From: Epinephelus fuscoguttatus
Taxonomy: Eukaryota > Chordata > Actinopteri > Perciformes > Serranidae
Direction: 5' to 3'
DNA: 64,000 nucleotides
NCBI RefSeq assembly: GCF_011397635.1
Contig: NC_064755.1
Coordinates: 20,443,282 to 20,507,281 of the forward strand
Made by a program: the position numbers and the translations under genes
Notes under the pieces: model-generated
What the model was told of the DNA's origin: nothing
The model's input: only the letters and a program-made list of their open reading frames with translations
The model's database searches: none
Shown: in pieces, positions 52,601 through 60,129 of the stretch
Layout of the letters: every line of letters begins with the position of its first letter
Position numbering within the stretch: position 1 is the first letter of the stretch

Positions 52601-53081
52601 GAACATGTTGACGGACACGGTGGCGCGGATCTCTTGCTGGGCCAAACGCATGCGGTCGTAGAATACCTTGAAGAACCTCTCTGACTTCTTCTGCTTGTAG
52701 AGTTGGCTATAGAAGGAGTTCTGGGTGGGGGGCAGAGAAGTAATCAACATAAATCTGAATCTGAATCTGTGAGTGCGCGCTCAAGGTTATAGCTGATCAG
52801 CGTGGACGGACATAATGATTTAAGTGTCTGTGATGCCCACACCTGTATCTGCGTGTTTCCGCCCTGGAGAAGGGCAATGCCCAGCAGGATGCTTTCCTCG
52901 AATACCCGGTCGTTCTTGGTGTTGACAATGAGATCAATCACCAGCTCTGATGTCCCAACGTTGTCCAGGAGACACTGGATCTCCACCACACTGCTGCCTG
53001 GCTTGTCAGAGTCCAGCATAGGAGAACCCCCTGCAGACATTGCGGAGCATTAACATTTAACATACATAACATATATACATG

Positions 53082-53120
<39 letters not shown>

Positions 53121-53456
53121 TTATATGTACACATTTATGCACACGTATATATGTGTATACACACACATACATGTATTTTTTCTATGTGGTGCTTTAGGAA
53201 TCGCTTTAACCAAAAGTCTTCGAGCGATTGTCAAGCAGCACTCCTCCTAAGAAGCTGTCATGTTAGCTGCTGTTGTTTCCTCTGCAGCAAGCAGTTATTG
53301 CAGTGTCTATTGGGTTTATTTGGGGTTCTCAGTACCTCCGGATGACGGCTTGACAAAGCCGCCAGATGAGCTGTTTCCACTCCCAAGCTCTGACTTGGAG
53401 AGAAGCTTTTGATTTCCAAAGTAGCGTGTGAGGAGGATCTTTCTTAACTCGTTTCC
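24595..53456 (-). CDS. itpr2: itpr2 (IP3 receptor type 2), C-terminal 19 exons, partial
   Basis: Inositol 1,4,5-trisphosphate receptor, a tetrameric Ca2+ release channel of the endoplasmic reticulum. Nineteen exons (2949 bases, 983 codons) join in unbroken phase. They cover the end of the regulatory domain, six transmembrane helices, the pore with filter GGGVGD, the CFICG/HIKSEHN zinc-finger-like linker and the C-terminal coiled coil. Type 2 identity rests on [42 protein letters not shown] and YVAQMI, which follow ITPR2 rather than ITPR1 or ITPR3. The N-terminal IP3-binding part (about 1,700 residues in the family) lies beyond 64000. The final coding exon, expected after AELKEQ, was not found. 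Introns hold most of the transposons in the window. Confidence 0.95.
26260..26953. mobile_element. Long palindromic MITE
   Basis: The arms 26362-26550 and 26631-26806 are inverted copies (for example AGCGCTGATCAAATATGAAT on the left and ATTCATATTTGATCAGCGCT on the right). The right end GCACTGGACCTTTAA carries the same terminal sequence as the MITEs at 50937 and 58539. No coding capacity. The left boundary is uncertain. Confidence 0.7.
27000..27752. mobile_element. Hairpin-ended element carrying a short ORF
   Basis: The left end has a perfect 9-base hairpin (ACCGTGATG 27026-27034, CATCACGGT 27049-27057). The right end has a perfect 16-base inverted repeat (GTGATGTTGTACTGTG 27659-27674, CACAGTACAACATCAC 27713-27728) nested inside GCAATATC/GATATTGC. 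Similar words occur at both ends (GATGATATTGGAGTACAACATCAC; CGATATCACAGTACAACATCAC). A remnant of a DNA transposon of unknown family. Confidence 0.55.
27196..27450 (+). CDS. 84-codon ORF inside the hairpin-ended element
   Basis: Begins [20 protein letters not shown] and continues with an acidic then serine-rich stretch ([20 protein letters not shown]), ending MDMCR. I do not recognise a firm family. The layout resembles the N-terminal leader found on some fish transposon-encoded proteins (Crypton-like recombinases), but no catalytic domain follows, so it is probably a truncated remnant. Confidence 0.3.
   Translation: MDLFPKISFELNYEWSSEEDEGEEKLNPSEHTSRFVSVSSAELNDLEKSNILSHQKAESAVPVKRQSTMQSPQTYFTGLMDMCR
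27951..29589 (+). mobile_element. Full-length Tc1/mariner transposon
   Basis: Terminal inverted repeats match 30 of 30 bases (27951-27980 and 29560-29589, starting TACAGTGGTGGAAAAAAGTT), with the TA at each outer end being the target duplication; the element proper is 27953-29587 (1635 bases). Inner flanks (GTGAAATATTGCAT and its counterpart) suggest longer, diverged repeats. It encodes a broken DD34E transposase. It lies in the large itpr2 intron, antisense to the gene. Confidence 0.93.
28258..29285 (+). pseudogene. Tc1 transposase, disrupted
   Basis: The N-terminal paired-type DNA-binding region starts [21 protein letters not shown] one-base deletion near 28438 (after KPRSGR) shifts the frame; the next block runs to a TAG at 29031-29033 (after KASRT) and then continues in the same frame to ANGRTTKY and a stop at 29283-29285. 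Catalytic motifs [15 protein letters not shown] and SPIENLWW give the D, D and E of a DD34E triad, all retained. Two lesions mean no full-length protein can be made. Confidence 0.9.
31169..32138 (+). pseudogene. LINE reverse transcriptase fragment
   Basis: Starts in the RT domain at [17 protein letters not shown], followed by the catalytic YADD box ([17 protein letters not shown]) and the conserved RLDYCNFLL and LHWLPV segments. After AFSY the frame is disturbed: the expected [20 protein letters not shown] block reads in another frame, so there is an indel near 32025. There is no 5' part and no endonuclease. Confidence 0.85.
32195..32253. repeat. (CT)n microsatellite
   Basis: About 29 CT units inside the LINE 3' UTR; a second shorter CT run lies at about 32622-32646. 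Confidence 0.95.
34299..34362. repeat. (AC)n microsatellite
   Basis: About 32 AC units. Confidence 0.95.
34839..34896. repeat. (TG)n microsatellite
   Basis: A TG run with one interruption near 34853, followed by a CG-containing alternating purine-pyrimidine stretch (GCGCGCGTACGTGC). Confidence 0.95.
36410..36915 (+). mobile_element. hAT element remnant with BED-finger start
   Basis: A short frame at 36450-36590 reads [20 protein letters not shown] then VICKL, the typical start of a ZBED/hAT transposase BED finger; the sequence breaks before the second cysteine. The right end (GACTAGTCGACTAATGGCC ... TTGGTCGAC ... GGCCTGCCC) has the GTCGAC-rich subterminal motifs common in fish hAT elements. 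The body of the transposase is deleted; the left end was not located. Confidence 0.55.
37371..37720. mobile_element. Palindromic MITE
   Basis: The arms 37371-37507 and 37590-37720 are inverted copies with scattered mismatches. Examples: ATATCAAAACATC left pairs with GATGTTTTGATAT right, and ATGCATTTTGCTAAAACTTT left pairs with AAAGTTTTAGCGAAAATGCAT right (one-base indel). The loop is about 80 bases. Non-coding. Confidence 0.75.
39066..39226 (-). CDS. itpr2: itpr2 exon, linker finger and C-terminal domain
   Basis: Completes the CFICG glycine, then [20 protein letters not shown] and [20 protein letters not shown] to YVAQMIA. The two histidines of HIKSEHN pair with the CFIC cysteines of the previous exon in the zinc-finger-like linker of the channel. 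The acceptor is TTGCAG and the donor GTGAGT. Confidence 0.96.
39327..39492 (-). CDS. itpr2: itpr2 exon, transmembrane helix S6 and gate
   Basis: Fifty-five codons plus one base: [40 protein letters not shown] and [15 protein letters not shown]. Helix S6 lines the pore and the FGVIIDTF stretch forms the cytosolic gate in the family. The acceptor is ATCCAG and the donor GTGCGT. Confidence 0.97.
39695..39816 (-). CDS. itpr2: itpr2 exon, pore helix and selectivity filter
   Basis: [20 protein letters not shown] then [20 protein letters not shown]. It contains the GGGVGD selectivity filter and the two pore-proximal cysteines. It starts with two bases completing an aspartate codon and ends in phase 0 at GTAAGA. 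Confidence 0.97.
40656..40687. repeat. (GT)n microsatellite
   Basis: A GT run in the itpr2 intron between the loop and pore exons' neighbours; it generates spurious valine-cysteine frames. Confidence 0.9.
40904..40990 (-). CDS. itpr2: itpr2 exon, luminal S5-pore loop
   Basis: A short 87-base exon reading [20 protein letters not shown] then VSTPKPVP. Its reading frame is set by the flanking phases (one base in from the preceding exon, one base out to the following exon). The ESC..DSC cysteine pair aligns with the ITPR2 luminal loop. The acceptor is weak (TTTAAAAAG after a pyrimidine tract). Both N-glycosylation sequons of mammalian ITPR2 are absent. Confidence 0.85.
42486..42669 (-). CDS. itpr2: itpr2 exon, S4-S5 linker and helix S5
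   Basis: [40 protein letters not shown], then [21 protein letters not shown]. Near-invariant in the family. The acceptor is CCGCAG, the donor GTAAGA, ending one base into a glycine codon. Confidence 0.97.
43080..44120 (+). repeat. Interspersed repeat with a duplicated tail
   Basis: The phrase TTTCACATRGATTGAC followed by GTCAGTGAGKAGAAAAACGTGGRACAGA occurs at 43165-43216 and again at 44035-44086. Between them lies non-coding, repeat-like DNA (for example TATAGCGCCCCCCCTTTGG near 43957). Consistent with two same-orientation copies of one fish repeat family, one nearly complete. It fills most of the intron between the S4-S5 and S4 exons. Confidence 0.5.
44305..44469 (-). CDS. itpr2: itpr2 exon, helices S3-S4
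   Basis: [40 protein letters not shown] and [15 protein letters not shown], 55 codons, phase 0 both ends. The acceptor is CTTTCAG and the donor GTAAGA. Confidence 0.97.
44559..44734 (-). CDS. itpr2: itpr2 exon, helices S2-S3
   Basis: [40 protein letters not shown] and [18 protein letters not shown]. It begins with two bases completing the glycine of DDGDEG. The acceptor is TGTCCAG and the donor GTAAGT. Confidence 0.96.
46230..46615. repeat. Degenerate ATCRY pentanucleotide repeat in duplicated units
   Basis: Runs of ATCGT/ATCGC/ATCAC/ATCAT are separated by two related spacers, GCAGCAATAATTGTGCAACT near 46242 and GTCAGCAATACTTGTGTAGC near 46443, each followed by a sentence-like block ending CCCTGTGGGGAC or CACTGTGGGTA. 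This indicates duplication of a unit of roughly 200 bases. It could derive from the tail of a LINE. Confidence 0.7.
46867..46992 (-). CDS. itpr2: itpr2 exon, helix S1
   Basis: [20 protein letters not shown] then [21 protein letters not shown]. The DDGDEG motif is diagnostic of type 2 receptors. It starts with two bases completing a lysine codon and ends one base into glycine (donor GTGAGG). Confidence 0.96.
47198..47390 (-). CDS. itpr2: itpr2 exon, pre-channel linker
   Basis: [60 protein letters not shown] and KKIR. A conserved segment that couples the cytosolic part to S1. The acceptor is TCACCAG and the donor GTAAGT. Confidence 0.96.
47541..47675 (-). CDS. itpr2: itpr2 exon LARHNK..HTAQIE
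   Basis: Forty-five codons, [20 protein letters not shown] through [15 protein letters not shown]. The middle ([15 protein letters not shown]) differs from the shorter mammalian sequence here. The acceptor GATGCTAG has a weak pyrimidine tract; the donor is GTAACC. Confidence 0.93.
49694..49813 (-). CDS. itpr2: itpr2 exon [14 protein letters not shown]
   Basis: Forty codons: [20 protein letters not shown] then [20 protein letters not shown]. It includes an acidic EEEE patch. Phase 0 both ends. Confidence 0.96.
49927..50022 (-). CDS. itpr2: itpr2 exon [20 protein letters not shown]
   Basis: Thirty-two codons, ending [12 protein letters not shown]; almost invariant across IP3 receptors. The acceptor is TTGTAG and the donor GTGAGT. 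Confidence 0.97.
50487..50597 (-). CDS. itpr2: itpr2 exon [20 protein letters not shown]
   Basis: Thirty-seven codons ending [17 protein letters not shown], helical armadillo-type cytosolic sequence. The acceptor is TTTCCAG and the donor GTGAGC. Confidence 0.97.
50697..50897 (-). CDS. itpr2: itpr2 exon [20 protein letters not shown]
   Basis: Sixty-seven codons with the conserved [20 protein letters not shown] block and ending [12 protein letters not shown]. The acceptor is AATCCAG and the donor GTAGGT. The preceding intron is mostly a MITE (50937-51437). Confidence 0.97.
50937..51437. mobile_element. TTAA-type MITE, copy 1
   Basis: Starts TTAA then AGGAGCAGTGTGTAAGATTT; ends AAATCCCACACCCTGGACC, the inverted counterpart. 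The internal sequence (ATCTGCAGAGGTCTCTTT, CTACTGTAGAAACATGGCAG) is shared with copy 2 at 58539-59537. It is non-coding and has an AC run inside. It fills most of the 593-base itpr2 intron between the exons at 51491 and 50897. Confidence 0.85.
51491..51744 (-). CDS. itpr2: itpr2 exon [18 protein letters not shown]
   Basis: Eighty-four codons: [40 protein letters not shown], a variable [16 protein letters not shown] stretch, then [20 protein letters not shown] and ENHNTDLQ. It begins with two bases of a glycine codon. The acceptor is CTCTAG and the donor GTACTG. Confidence 0.95.
52540..52720 (-). CDS. itpr2: itpr2 exon [20 protein letters not shown]
   Basis: Sixty codons plus one base, including [20 protein letters not shown] and a basic/acidic [12 protein letters not shown] stretch. 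The acceptor is CACCCAG and the donor GTACAG. Confidence 0.96.
52843..53030 (-). CDS. itpr2: itpr2 exon [17 protein letters not shown]
   Basis: Sixty-two codons including [20 protein letters not shown] and [18 protein letters not shown]. It begins with two bases of the glycine split from the upstream exon. The acceptor is TCTGCAG and the donor GTGTGG. Confidence 0.96.
53088..53117. repeat. (TA)n microsatellite
   Basis: About 15 TA units in a small itpr2 intron. Confidence 0.9.
53336..53456 (-). CDS. itpr2: itpr2 exon, most upstream in the window
   Basis: Forty codons plus one base: [20 protein letters not shown] then [20 protein letters not shown]. It corresponds to the serine/glycine-rich regulatory segment before the channel-proximal armadillo repeats. 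The acceptor is CTCCACAG in phase 0; the matching upstream exon was not found in the remaining 10.5 kb. Confidence 0.93.
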
Positions 53457-53965
53457 CTGTGGAGACAGAAATCATGATGTTAAATCCATATCACAGTCTG
53501 CGAGAGTATCAGCCTCAAACTAGGAAATTCACATTTTAGTCACATTTTTGAAAAAGTTGCATTTGTGAGCCTTAACTACTAAAATAACATCGAAATGAGG
53601 GACATGTTAGCAAATGTCCCATCCAAGAGAACATGTGTGGTGGGGTGTATCCACTGGCATGAAATCCGTCCAATCATCCAGACGAGAGGACTGAGCAGAT
53701 TTCATCTTACACCTAATTGGAATGATCGCCGTCATCTCATGATGCATTTCTTTCTTGATGGGAGCGATGGCTTCCAGGATGACAATGCTCTTATCAACAA
53801 AGAAATTGGAGCCTCTCATTGAAAAGCGTGACAATAATATTGTTGTCCAATAAGTAGACACTAACAGAGCATTTATAAAAGACTCTAAGATGGCAGCCGA
53901 GACAGAAAAAAGATAAGGTTGTTACAACTAGGGAATTTTCTTTCTTCTGTCTTAAGCTTGAGACC

Positions 53966-53980
53966 ATAGGTGGAAATTTT
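53966..53980. repeat. SINE target-site duplication, left copy
   Basis: ATAGGTGGAAATTTT, identical in all 15 bases to 54170-54184. Confidence 0.9.
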
Positions 53981-54169
53981 TATTTTTTTTTAAGATATTT
54001 TTTGGGCATTTTTAAGCCTTTAATTGATAGGACAGGCAAGTGTGAAAGGGGGAGAGAGAGAGGGAGTGACATGCAGCAAAGGGCCACAGGCTGGATTCGA
54101 ACCCGGGCCGCTGCGGCAACAGCCTTGTACATGGGGCGCCTGCTCTACCACCAAGCCACCGACGCCCCA
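53981..54169 (-). mobile_element. tRNA-derived SINE
   Basis: Reading the minus strand from 54169, the head GGGGCGTCGGTGGCTTGGTG is followed by GTAGAGC (A-box-like TGGCTTGGTGGTAGAGC) and a perfect B box GGTTCGAATCC. It is followed by a short body and an A-rich tail near 53990. Flanked by a perfect 15-base duplication. The head most resembles a tRNA-Gly-like gene, but the parent is uncertain. Confidence 0.9.
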
Positions 54170-54184
54170 ATAGGTGGAAATTTT
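54170..54184. repeat. SINE target-site duplication, right copy
   Basis: ATAGGTGGAAATTTT directly after the SINE head. Confidence 0.9.
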
Positions 54185-55757
54185 AATATCAATTTAAACT
54201 TCACATGGATGTCTGTGAGTGTGGCAACTGCATTCAGTGAGTGGACAAAGAACAGAGTTGGAAATAACAAAAACTCTGACAAAGTGAAAATGAATTGAAA
54301 AATACAGATACAGAAGCACTGTAGTGAAAAGTGATTAAAAGAGATGATGCTTTATGTATACGCTCGCAAAACCAGCACCTGTGTTCTTCTAGCTACACAT
54401 TTATTTAAGAGCTGTACATTTTTTTCAATCTCTCCCATCTCTGTGCATCTCTTGTGACATTTGACGCAGATAAACAGAAATGAGATTAAAGGATTCGTGG
54501 AGATAATCTCCCAACGGCAGTTGTGTAATCGAAGTGCGAAAGTGACTGACAGGTGGGTGACTTGCATTGTGCTCGTCACCACCTATTTTTATTGTGCTAC
54601 AGGAGGAAGCGAAGGAAGGATGGATGGATGGATGGATGACATATAAAGGATGTATGGACACTGCGGGTGGTCAGCATCAGTTTCTATGACAACAACTCAA
54701 ACTGGCCTTGTTTTGATGTCACCTCACCTCCGTCATTACTGATCAACAGAGAGGAAAGATGGATGAATAGTTGGTAAACAGATCAATCTAACGGTAGAGC
54801 AAAAGGATGAATGAATGGAGGGGAGCCACCTGTGGTTTCTATGGAAACGTGTTCGTAGGACAATCAGCCTTCCGCTGAGGTACAGGTGGTGGACAAAACA
54901 AGAGAAACACCTGAAAATATTAGAGGTTTGCGGTTTTGATTAGGCTCATGCTGTGGTGGTGCTGAGTTGCTGATCCAAGTGATTAATCATTTTATCGATT
55001 CGTCTTTTATCAAGTAAAAAAGCAAAACATCTTCTGGCTCCTGCTTTTCTTTTTATTTATTGTGAATTAAATATCTTCAGAAATCTGTAGATGTAGATGT
55101 CATCAAATGTTTTCTGAATTTTTTTTCGTTGAACGATTTATTGATTAATCAGATAATTATTAGTCAGACAATTGGTGTTGCAGTTAATGCAGTTTTCCCG
55201 TGTTCAGCATACACAGTCATGAGTTTTAAACCTTTCCCTTTGTTACATTACGTAATTTTTCAGACAGTGATTTTCTGGCCTCTTTGTCCTTTTGCAAGTT
55301 CCCTTATTATGATTGTCACACCTCTATTAAAGCTGACACATACTGCTAATTGCTATTCAGCTTAATATGACTCATTTGTGTAGCTGTCTTTGTAACCGTT
55401 GTTTACAGTAGTTGCTGGTGCATTGCAAACAGCGCAAAACTGCAATGTGGCACAGGAAAAAAAGTCTCTGCTTAACATTGAAACTAATTTATCAAAGAGA
55501 AACACTGGTCCCAATTGATGGTATATCTTTTCAACAGCTCTCTAAACTGCACGATGAGCCAAAAGAGGCACCTCCACGCCTCGCCGTAAAGGCTGCCCGG
55601 CTACAGTCCAGCTGAAGAGCCTCAAACTAAGTGCACTGAAGAGTGAAGATGTGGAGGAGCACGTGCGGCTGATGCTCCCTGTGTCAGTAAACACTCCATC
55701 TCATCTGCAGTCAGCAGAGACACTTGTCTGCCTGCACTGTCTGGCTGAGCTGTCTCA

Positions 55758-55759
<2 letters not shown>

Positions 55760-55804
<45 letters not shown>
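55760..55804. repeat. (AC)n microsatellite
   Basis: About 22 AC units. Confidence 0.95.
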
Positions 55805-55805
<1 letters not shown>

Positions 55806-56099
55806 GCTTGAACTGAAGGTGAGGATCCATTGAGCTAGCCTCTCTCATTTCCACACACTAATGCACAGACACAATCTCAGTGCAACTACAAACTCAGCAC
55901 TGTGCTTTGTAAGGAAGCGCATCCCGATGCACGGTCTTTGACTGATTGCAGATTGAATCATGTTTGACTTAACGTTTCCCCTTTTCTGACGGAGGACGTG
56001 ACTCTCTAACACCAGTGAAAGAAACGCTCTGTGGGGGGGGGAGTTGAAAAGAGGGTGGGGGTGACAGGTTTTTGCTCTTGTTCGCCTCCCTTCTGGGTG

Positions 56100-56360
56100 A
56101 TGCAGTCTGCTGGCTAGGTCTGCAGAGAGGAAGGAGAGGAGAGGAGAGGGGAGGAAGGATGGCGGTAGAGGAGAGTCAGCCCAGCCTGACTCATCTGCTT
56201 GCTGCTGCATTGACGAGAAAAAACTCCAGTCAGGTGATGTAAGAGCCACGAGAAAAAAAGAGAGATAGAAATAGAGGTAGAAGAACTGACAGAAGTAAGA
56301 GGAGGAGGAGGAGGGAGGGGGGGAGTGGGGTTGAGGGAGAGGAGGAGAGGAACAAACAAA
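56100..56360. repeat. Purine-rich low-complexity tract
   Basis: Long stretches of only G and A on the plus strand (for example GGAAGGAGAGGAGAGGAGAG near 56130 and GGAGGAGGAGGAGGGAGGGG near 56301). It adjoins a GC-rich segment to about 56600. No recognisable gene. Confidence 0.7.
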
Positions 56361-58538
56361 ACCCAGCGAGGAGCAGACAGTCGTGGTGTTTTAAAATGTG
56401 CACCGGCACGCCACACTGCGGCTCTGGTGTCCAAGCTGGGGATGAGCTGCCGATCCCCACCTCCGGCATCCTCGCACCCCCCTCCCTCCCCCAGCCCCCT
56501 CGCAGCTCTGCTGTCTGCAGATCTCTCCGACTCCGGAGAGATGCACGGAGAAAAAGACAAAGACAAAGCCTGCCCTATGCTTCTTTAGGTGGTCTGAAAA
56601 CTCTCACAGGCAGTGGAGGGCAGCACCAGCTGTGAACCAAGACAGGCAGTGCCAGGAACGGGCGGGGGAGACTTGAGCAGCTCAGGTCAGACAAGGTTGA
56701 TTATAGCAGAGACTCAGGACACAGAGGAGGAGAATGTTACCCAAACAGTCAGGGGGGGGGCAATAGTTTTCTTTTCTGTGTTACTTTCCCCCACAGCAGA
56801 AACCTGAGAGGGCTCTGTCTTTTGTAAACAGTGGGGAGCGCTGATCAAGTACACAGTGACACAGTACAAGTTTCCCCAAAGGCCATGTGAAGGCCAAGCA
56901 ACATCCAACAACTCTACCATCAGGAAGCAACATTTAGGTCCCAGCAGAAACTGCAGTCAGCCCACTTTGTTCAGCACAGAGTTTCAAACTGAAACTCTAC
57001 CTTCTATTGTTGTTAGCACATGATACTAAAAGTCAAACTGAAACTCAATCTGATCACGTACGGTACAAAGGCATGCGTTGCATGTTATCCAACAAAGACT
57101 TGAGATGTCTCTGAGGAGTCAGTGAGCTCCTCCACAGCTTGGAACTGGAGGGAAAATGAAAAGCTTAAAGTGGGAGCCATCCGTAATATAATACATATCC
57201 ATATCAATGTGGTTTTGCAAGGCTTTATCGTCAAGGGAGTTATTTCATTGAAAGGACAAAAATCAGGAAATCAAGACACATACAGTCCCATTATCCTGCT
57301 GTGTTAGCGCAGACGCTTTGTGAACATGAAGGGAAGGAGTGAAGACAGAGATGTGGGAAGACACAGGCAGGGCTGCAGCTCCTATTGAGGACAATGAGGT
57401 CATGTCATCTGTATTTTTCTGAGAATTTGGGTTTTTTCGACAGTGCTGCAAGAGACTTTTCTGATAAAAAACATCCACATCTTTCAGGCAGATTGCAGTG
57501 ATTTTCGAACCCACCTTTTTTACTTAAAAGCATTCTACATGTTTTCACCAGAAAATCATTCCAGATTATTTAAATTGTTGAATTATCTGTCAGGTTTTTT
57601 TTCTCTCAATTTATCAATTAGTTTGTTCTATAAAATGAAAATACAACCTCTGCATGGATAGAGTGGTTAAGGAGATATATGTTATGGAAAAATCTGAAAT
57701 CTTTGAAGTGATCTTTTATTTACATGTTTATTTTGTTTAGTGAATTTTGTCTTATCCCCCACATTACTAAGACATAAAGATAGACTAGAGCTCATGAATG
57801 AGTGGAGGATTTCTCCCTCCTTAAAGATACCCTGGATTTTCAGGAATCATAGTCAAGGATCATAAGGACCTTCGAGATCTTAAAGTATGATCAAGGATAT
57901 AAAGGGCCCATTATCCGTGAGACTACAATGTAAACTGCTTCTCATTTTATGATTTACAAGATGTTAAGCATTTCACCTTTACCTTTGATGTCCATGTCTG
58001 TTACTTTTAATTTTGTCTGTTTTTTAATTTTTGTTAAAAAAAATTATAAAAATCAAGAATTTAAAAAAAAAATGGCAGAAAAATAATACAAAAAAAATTG
58101 TATAAAAAATAATTGACTAATTTAATGGTTGGCATGTAATTGATTAATTATTGCAGCTCTTCTCCAGGCAGCATAAAGAGGACTTTGAAACAGCATTTAG
58201 ACGTCTGCATTTGGAAATAAAATGAAATAAAATGCTTTATTTTACTGGGTCCATCATTTTCTTGGGAATCCCTGAGTTTCCTGGAAATAAGTGTGTAATC
58301 TTGTACCAGTTGTTGGGAAAGGGAGGCAAACATTTCTGAGACATTTATTGTTGTAAGAATTTTCTTGAAGGAACTGCTCTATCAAAACACATTTTTCAGT
58401 AAATACATCACGCGGTGGAGGCTTTGACTCGTGATTTCTAAAATCCTGGCTACTGCCCTGGATGCAAGTTGCATTATATGCTCTTCAGTGCACTTAAATG
58501 CTGTGCTGACCTAAGCTATGTTTGGTGATGGTGCTCAT

Positions 58539-59537
58539 TTAAGGAACAGTGTGTGGGATTTAGTTGCATTTAGTGGTAAAGACTGCAGATTGCAACCAGC
58601 TGAAACTTCTCCCATGTAGCAAGTGTGAACTCCTGGTTAGGATTCCTTCAGTGTTTACTGTTCAGGAGGTTTTTTCCAGAAGCCTAATTATCTGCAGAGG
58701 TCTCTTTCTCTCCACCACAAACAGACCAGGTGATTGAGACCTGTACAAACACTGAGTAAAGCAGTCTCACTTTATAAATCAGTGTTTTTCCGATGCTGTT
58801 CGGCCTGTCGTGGAAGGGCTGCTTACTACAGTGGCCAACGAGCAAATGCGCAAACTATCTAGAGCTAGTGTTTGGTTTGTTCATGCTGGGCTACTGTAGA
58901 AACATGGCAGTGCAACATGGCTGCCTTTGTGGACGAGGACCTGCTTGCTATGTGGATATAAACGGCTCAATATAAATTAAAGAAAACACCAAGACTCTTA
59001 TTTTCAGGTGATTACACACTTTTGATTTAGTGGTCCATCTACGTCCCAACCCTCACATAAGGTGATGAGATCTAGGTAGTGACCGAAAGAATGAGATTGC
59101 AGATACAAGCGGCCGAAATGAGTTTCATCTGTGGGGTGGCTGGGCTCAGCCTTAGAGATAGTGTAAGGAGCTCAGACACCCGGAGGGAGCTCAGAGTAGA
59201 GCTGCTGCTCCTTTGCGTCAAAAGGGGTCAGTTGAGGTGGTACGCGCATCTGATCAGGATGCCTCCTGGAGGTGTTCAGGGCAAGTCCCACTGGTAGGGA
59301 CACAGAACATGCTGGAGGGATTATATATCTCATCTGATCTGGGAACGCCTTGGGGTCCCCCAGGAGGAGCTGGGAACCGTCGCTGGGGAGAGGGACGTCT
59401 GGGGTGCTTTGCTTGGCCTGCTCGGTCCCAGATAAGCGGATGAAGATGGATGGATATACACTAAAGAAAAATTACTTGTATACTGTATTCAATGTCTGCC
59501 AATATATCCCCTTAAATCCTACACACTGGACCATTAA
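58539..59537. mobile_element. TTAA-type MITE, copy 2, interrupted
   Basis: TTAA (58539-58542) then GGAACAGTGTGTGGGATTTA; the right end AAATCCTACACACTGGACCA is followed by TTAA (59534-59537). Interior matches copy 1. It is interrupted between about 59018 and 59454 by a LINE fragment, after which the MITE sequence resumes. Confidence 0.85.
59019..59454 (+). mobile_element. LINE 3' fragment nested in the MITE
   Basis: Encodes a reverse-transcriptase C-terminal tail: ERMRLQIQAAEMSFICGVAG then LSLRDSVRSSDTRRELRVE and QLRWYAHLIRMPPG (frame 59079-59297, then stop). The remainder reads in another frame (SDLGTPWGPPGGAGN, WAC..). The 3' end GCGGATGAAGATGGATGGAT is the usual tail of this fish non-LTR family. 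A short TACAC at both junctions could be the target duplication. Confidence 0.8.
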
Positions 59538-60129
59538 ATTAGAGTTATGCAAACTGAACTATGTCTATTACATCTCTGCTCTTCCTCATTCCAATTCCTT
59601 CCCTTTCTGTCGGATATTAAATGTTTCCTGACCCAAGGTCACAACAGGTAGCTCCGCAGCTATGTGCACAGGGCCAAAAGGGGTCTACTATGGTGTATTC
59701 ATCTGATAAAATTCCGTCAGAGACACTCACACGCAGAGAAACGTATCACGTGCCGCCATTTAAGATGTTTTCAAGCTGCAATTCCACAGCACATAAAATG
59801 TTTTCACCAAACAAACAAGCACATCAGGCAAAACAAATTAAGCCCACATGTGAGAGCAATTGGTGAGACTGGTTCAGGGAAATACAAGACCAGCAGCATA
59901 AACAAGCATTCATTTGACTGTTAGCTGGCGGGTTCACTGGGGAAGTGTTACATGTGATTCACTAACATTGTTAAGGGCTGATTGTGTTTGTTGGGAAGAC
60001 TGTGATGTTGAGGAAAGGGTTAGCTGGTAAGGTACAAGTGAGGCTTATTCCTTTCATCTGCCACTTGAGCATGTCTACAAGGTGGACAAAATACGGGAAA
60101 CACCTTACAGTAATAGCACCAATGAAGCA

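Noticed and set aside
53607-53861. Minus-strand 84-codon frame just upstream of the first itpr2 exon in view
   Set aside because: The peptide does not resemble any IP3 receptor segment and has no fitting splice sites.
55845-56566. Minus-strand frames of 134-150 codons
   Set aside because: Low-complexity leucine/serine/proline composition produced by the purine-rich tract; no domain or splice context.
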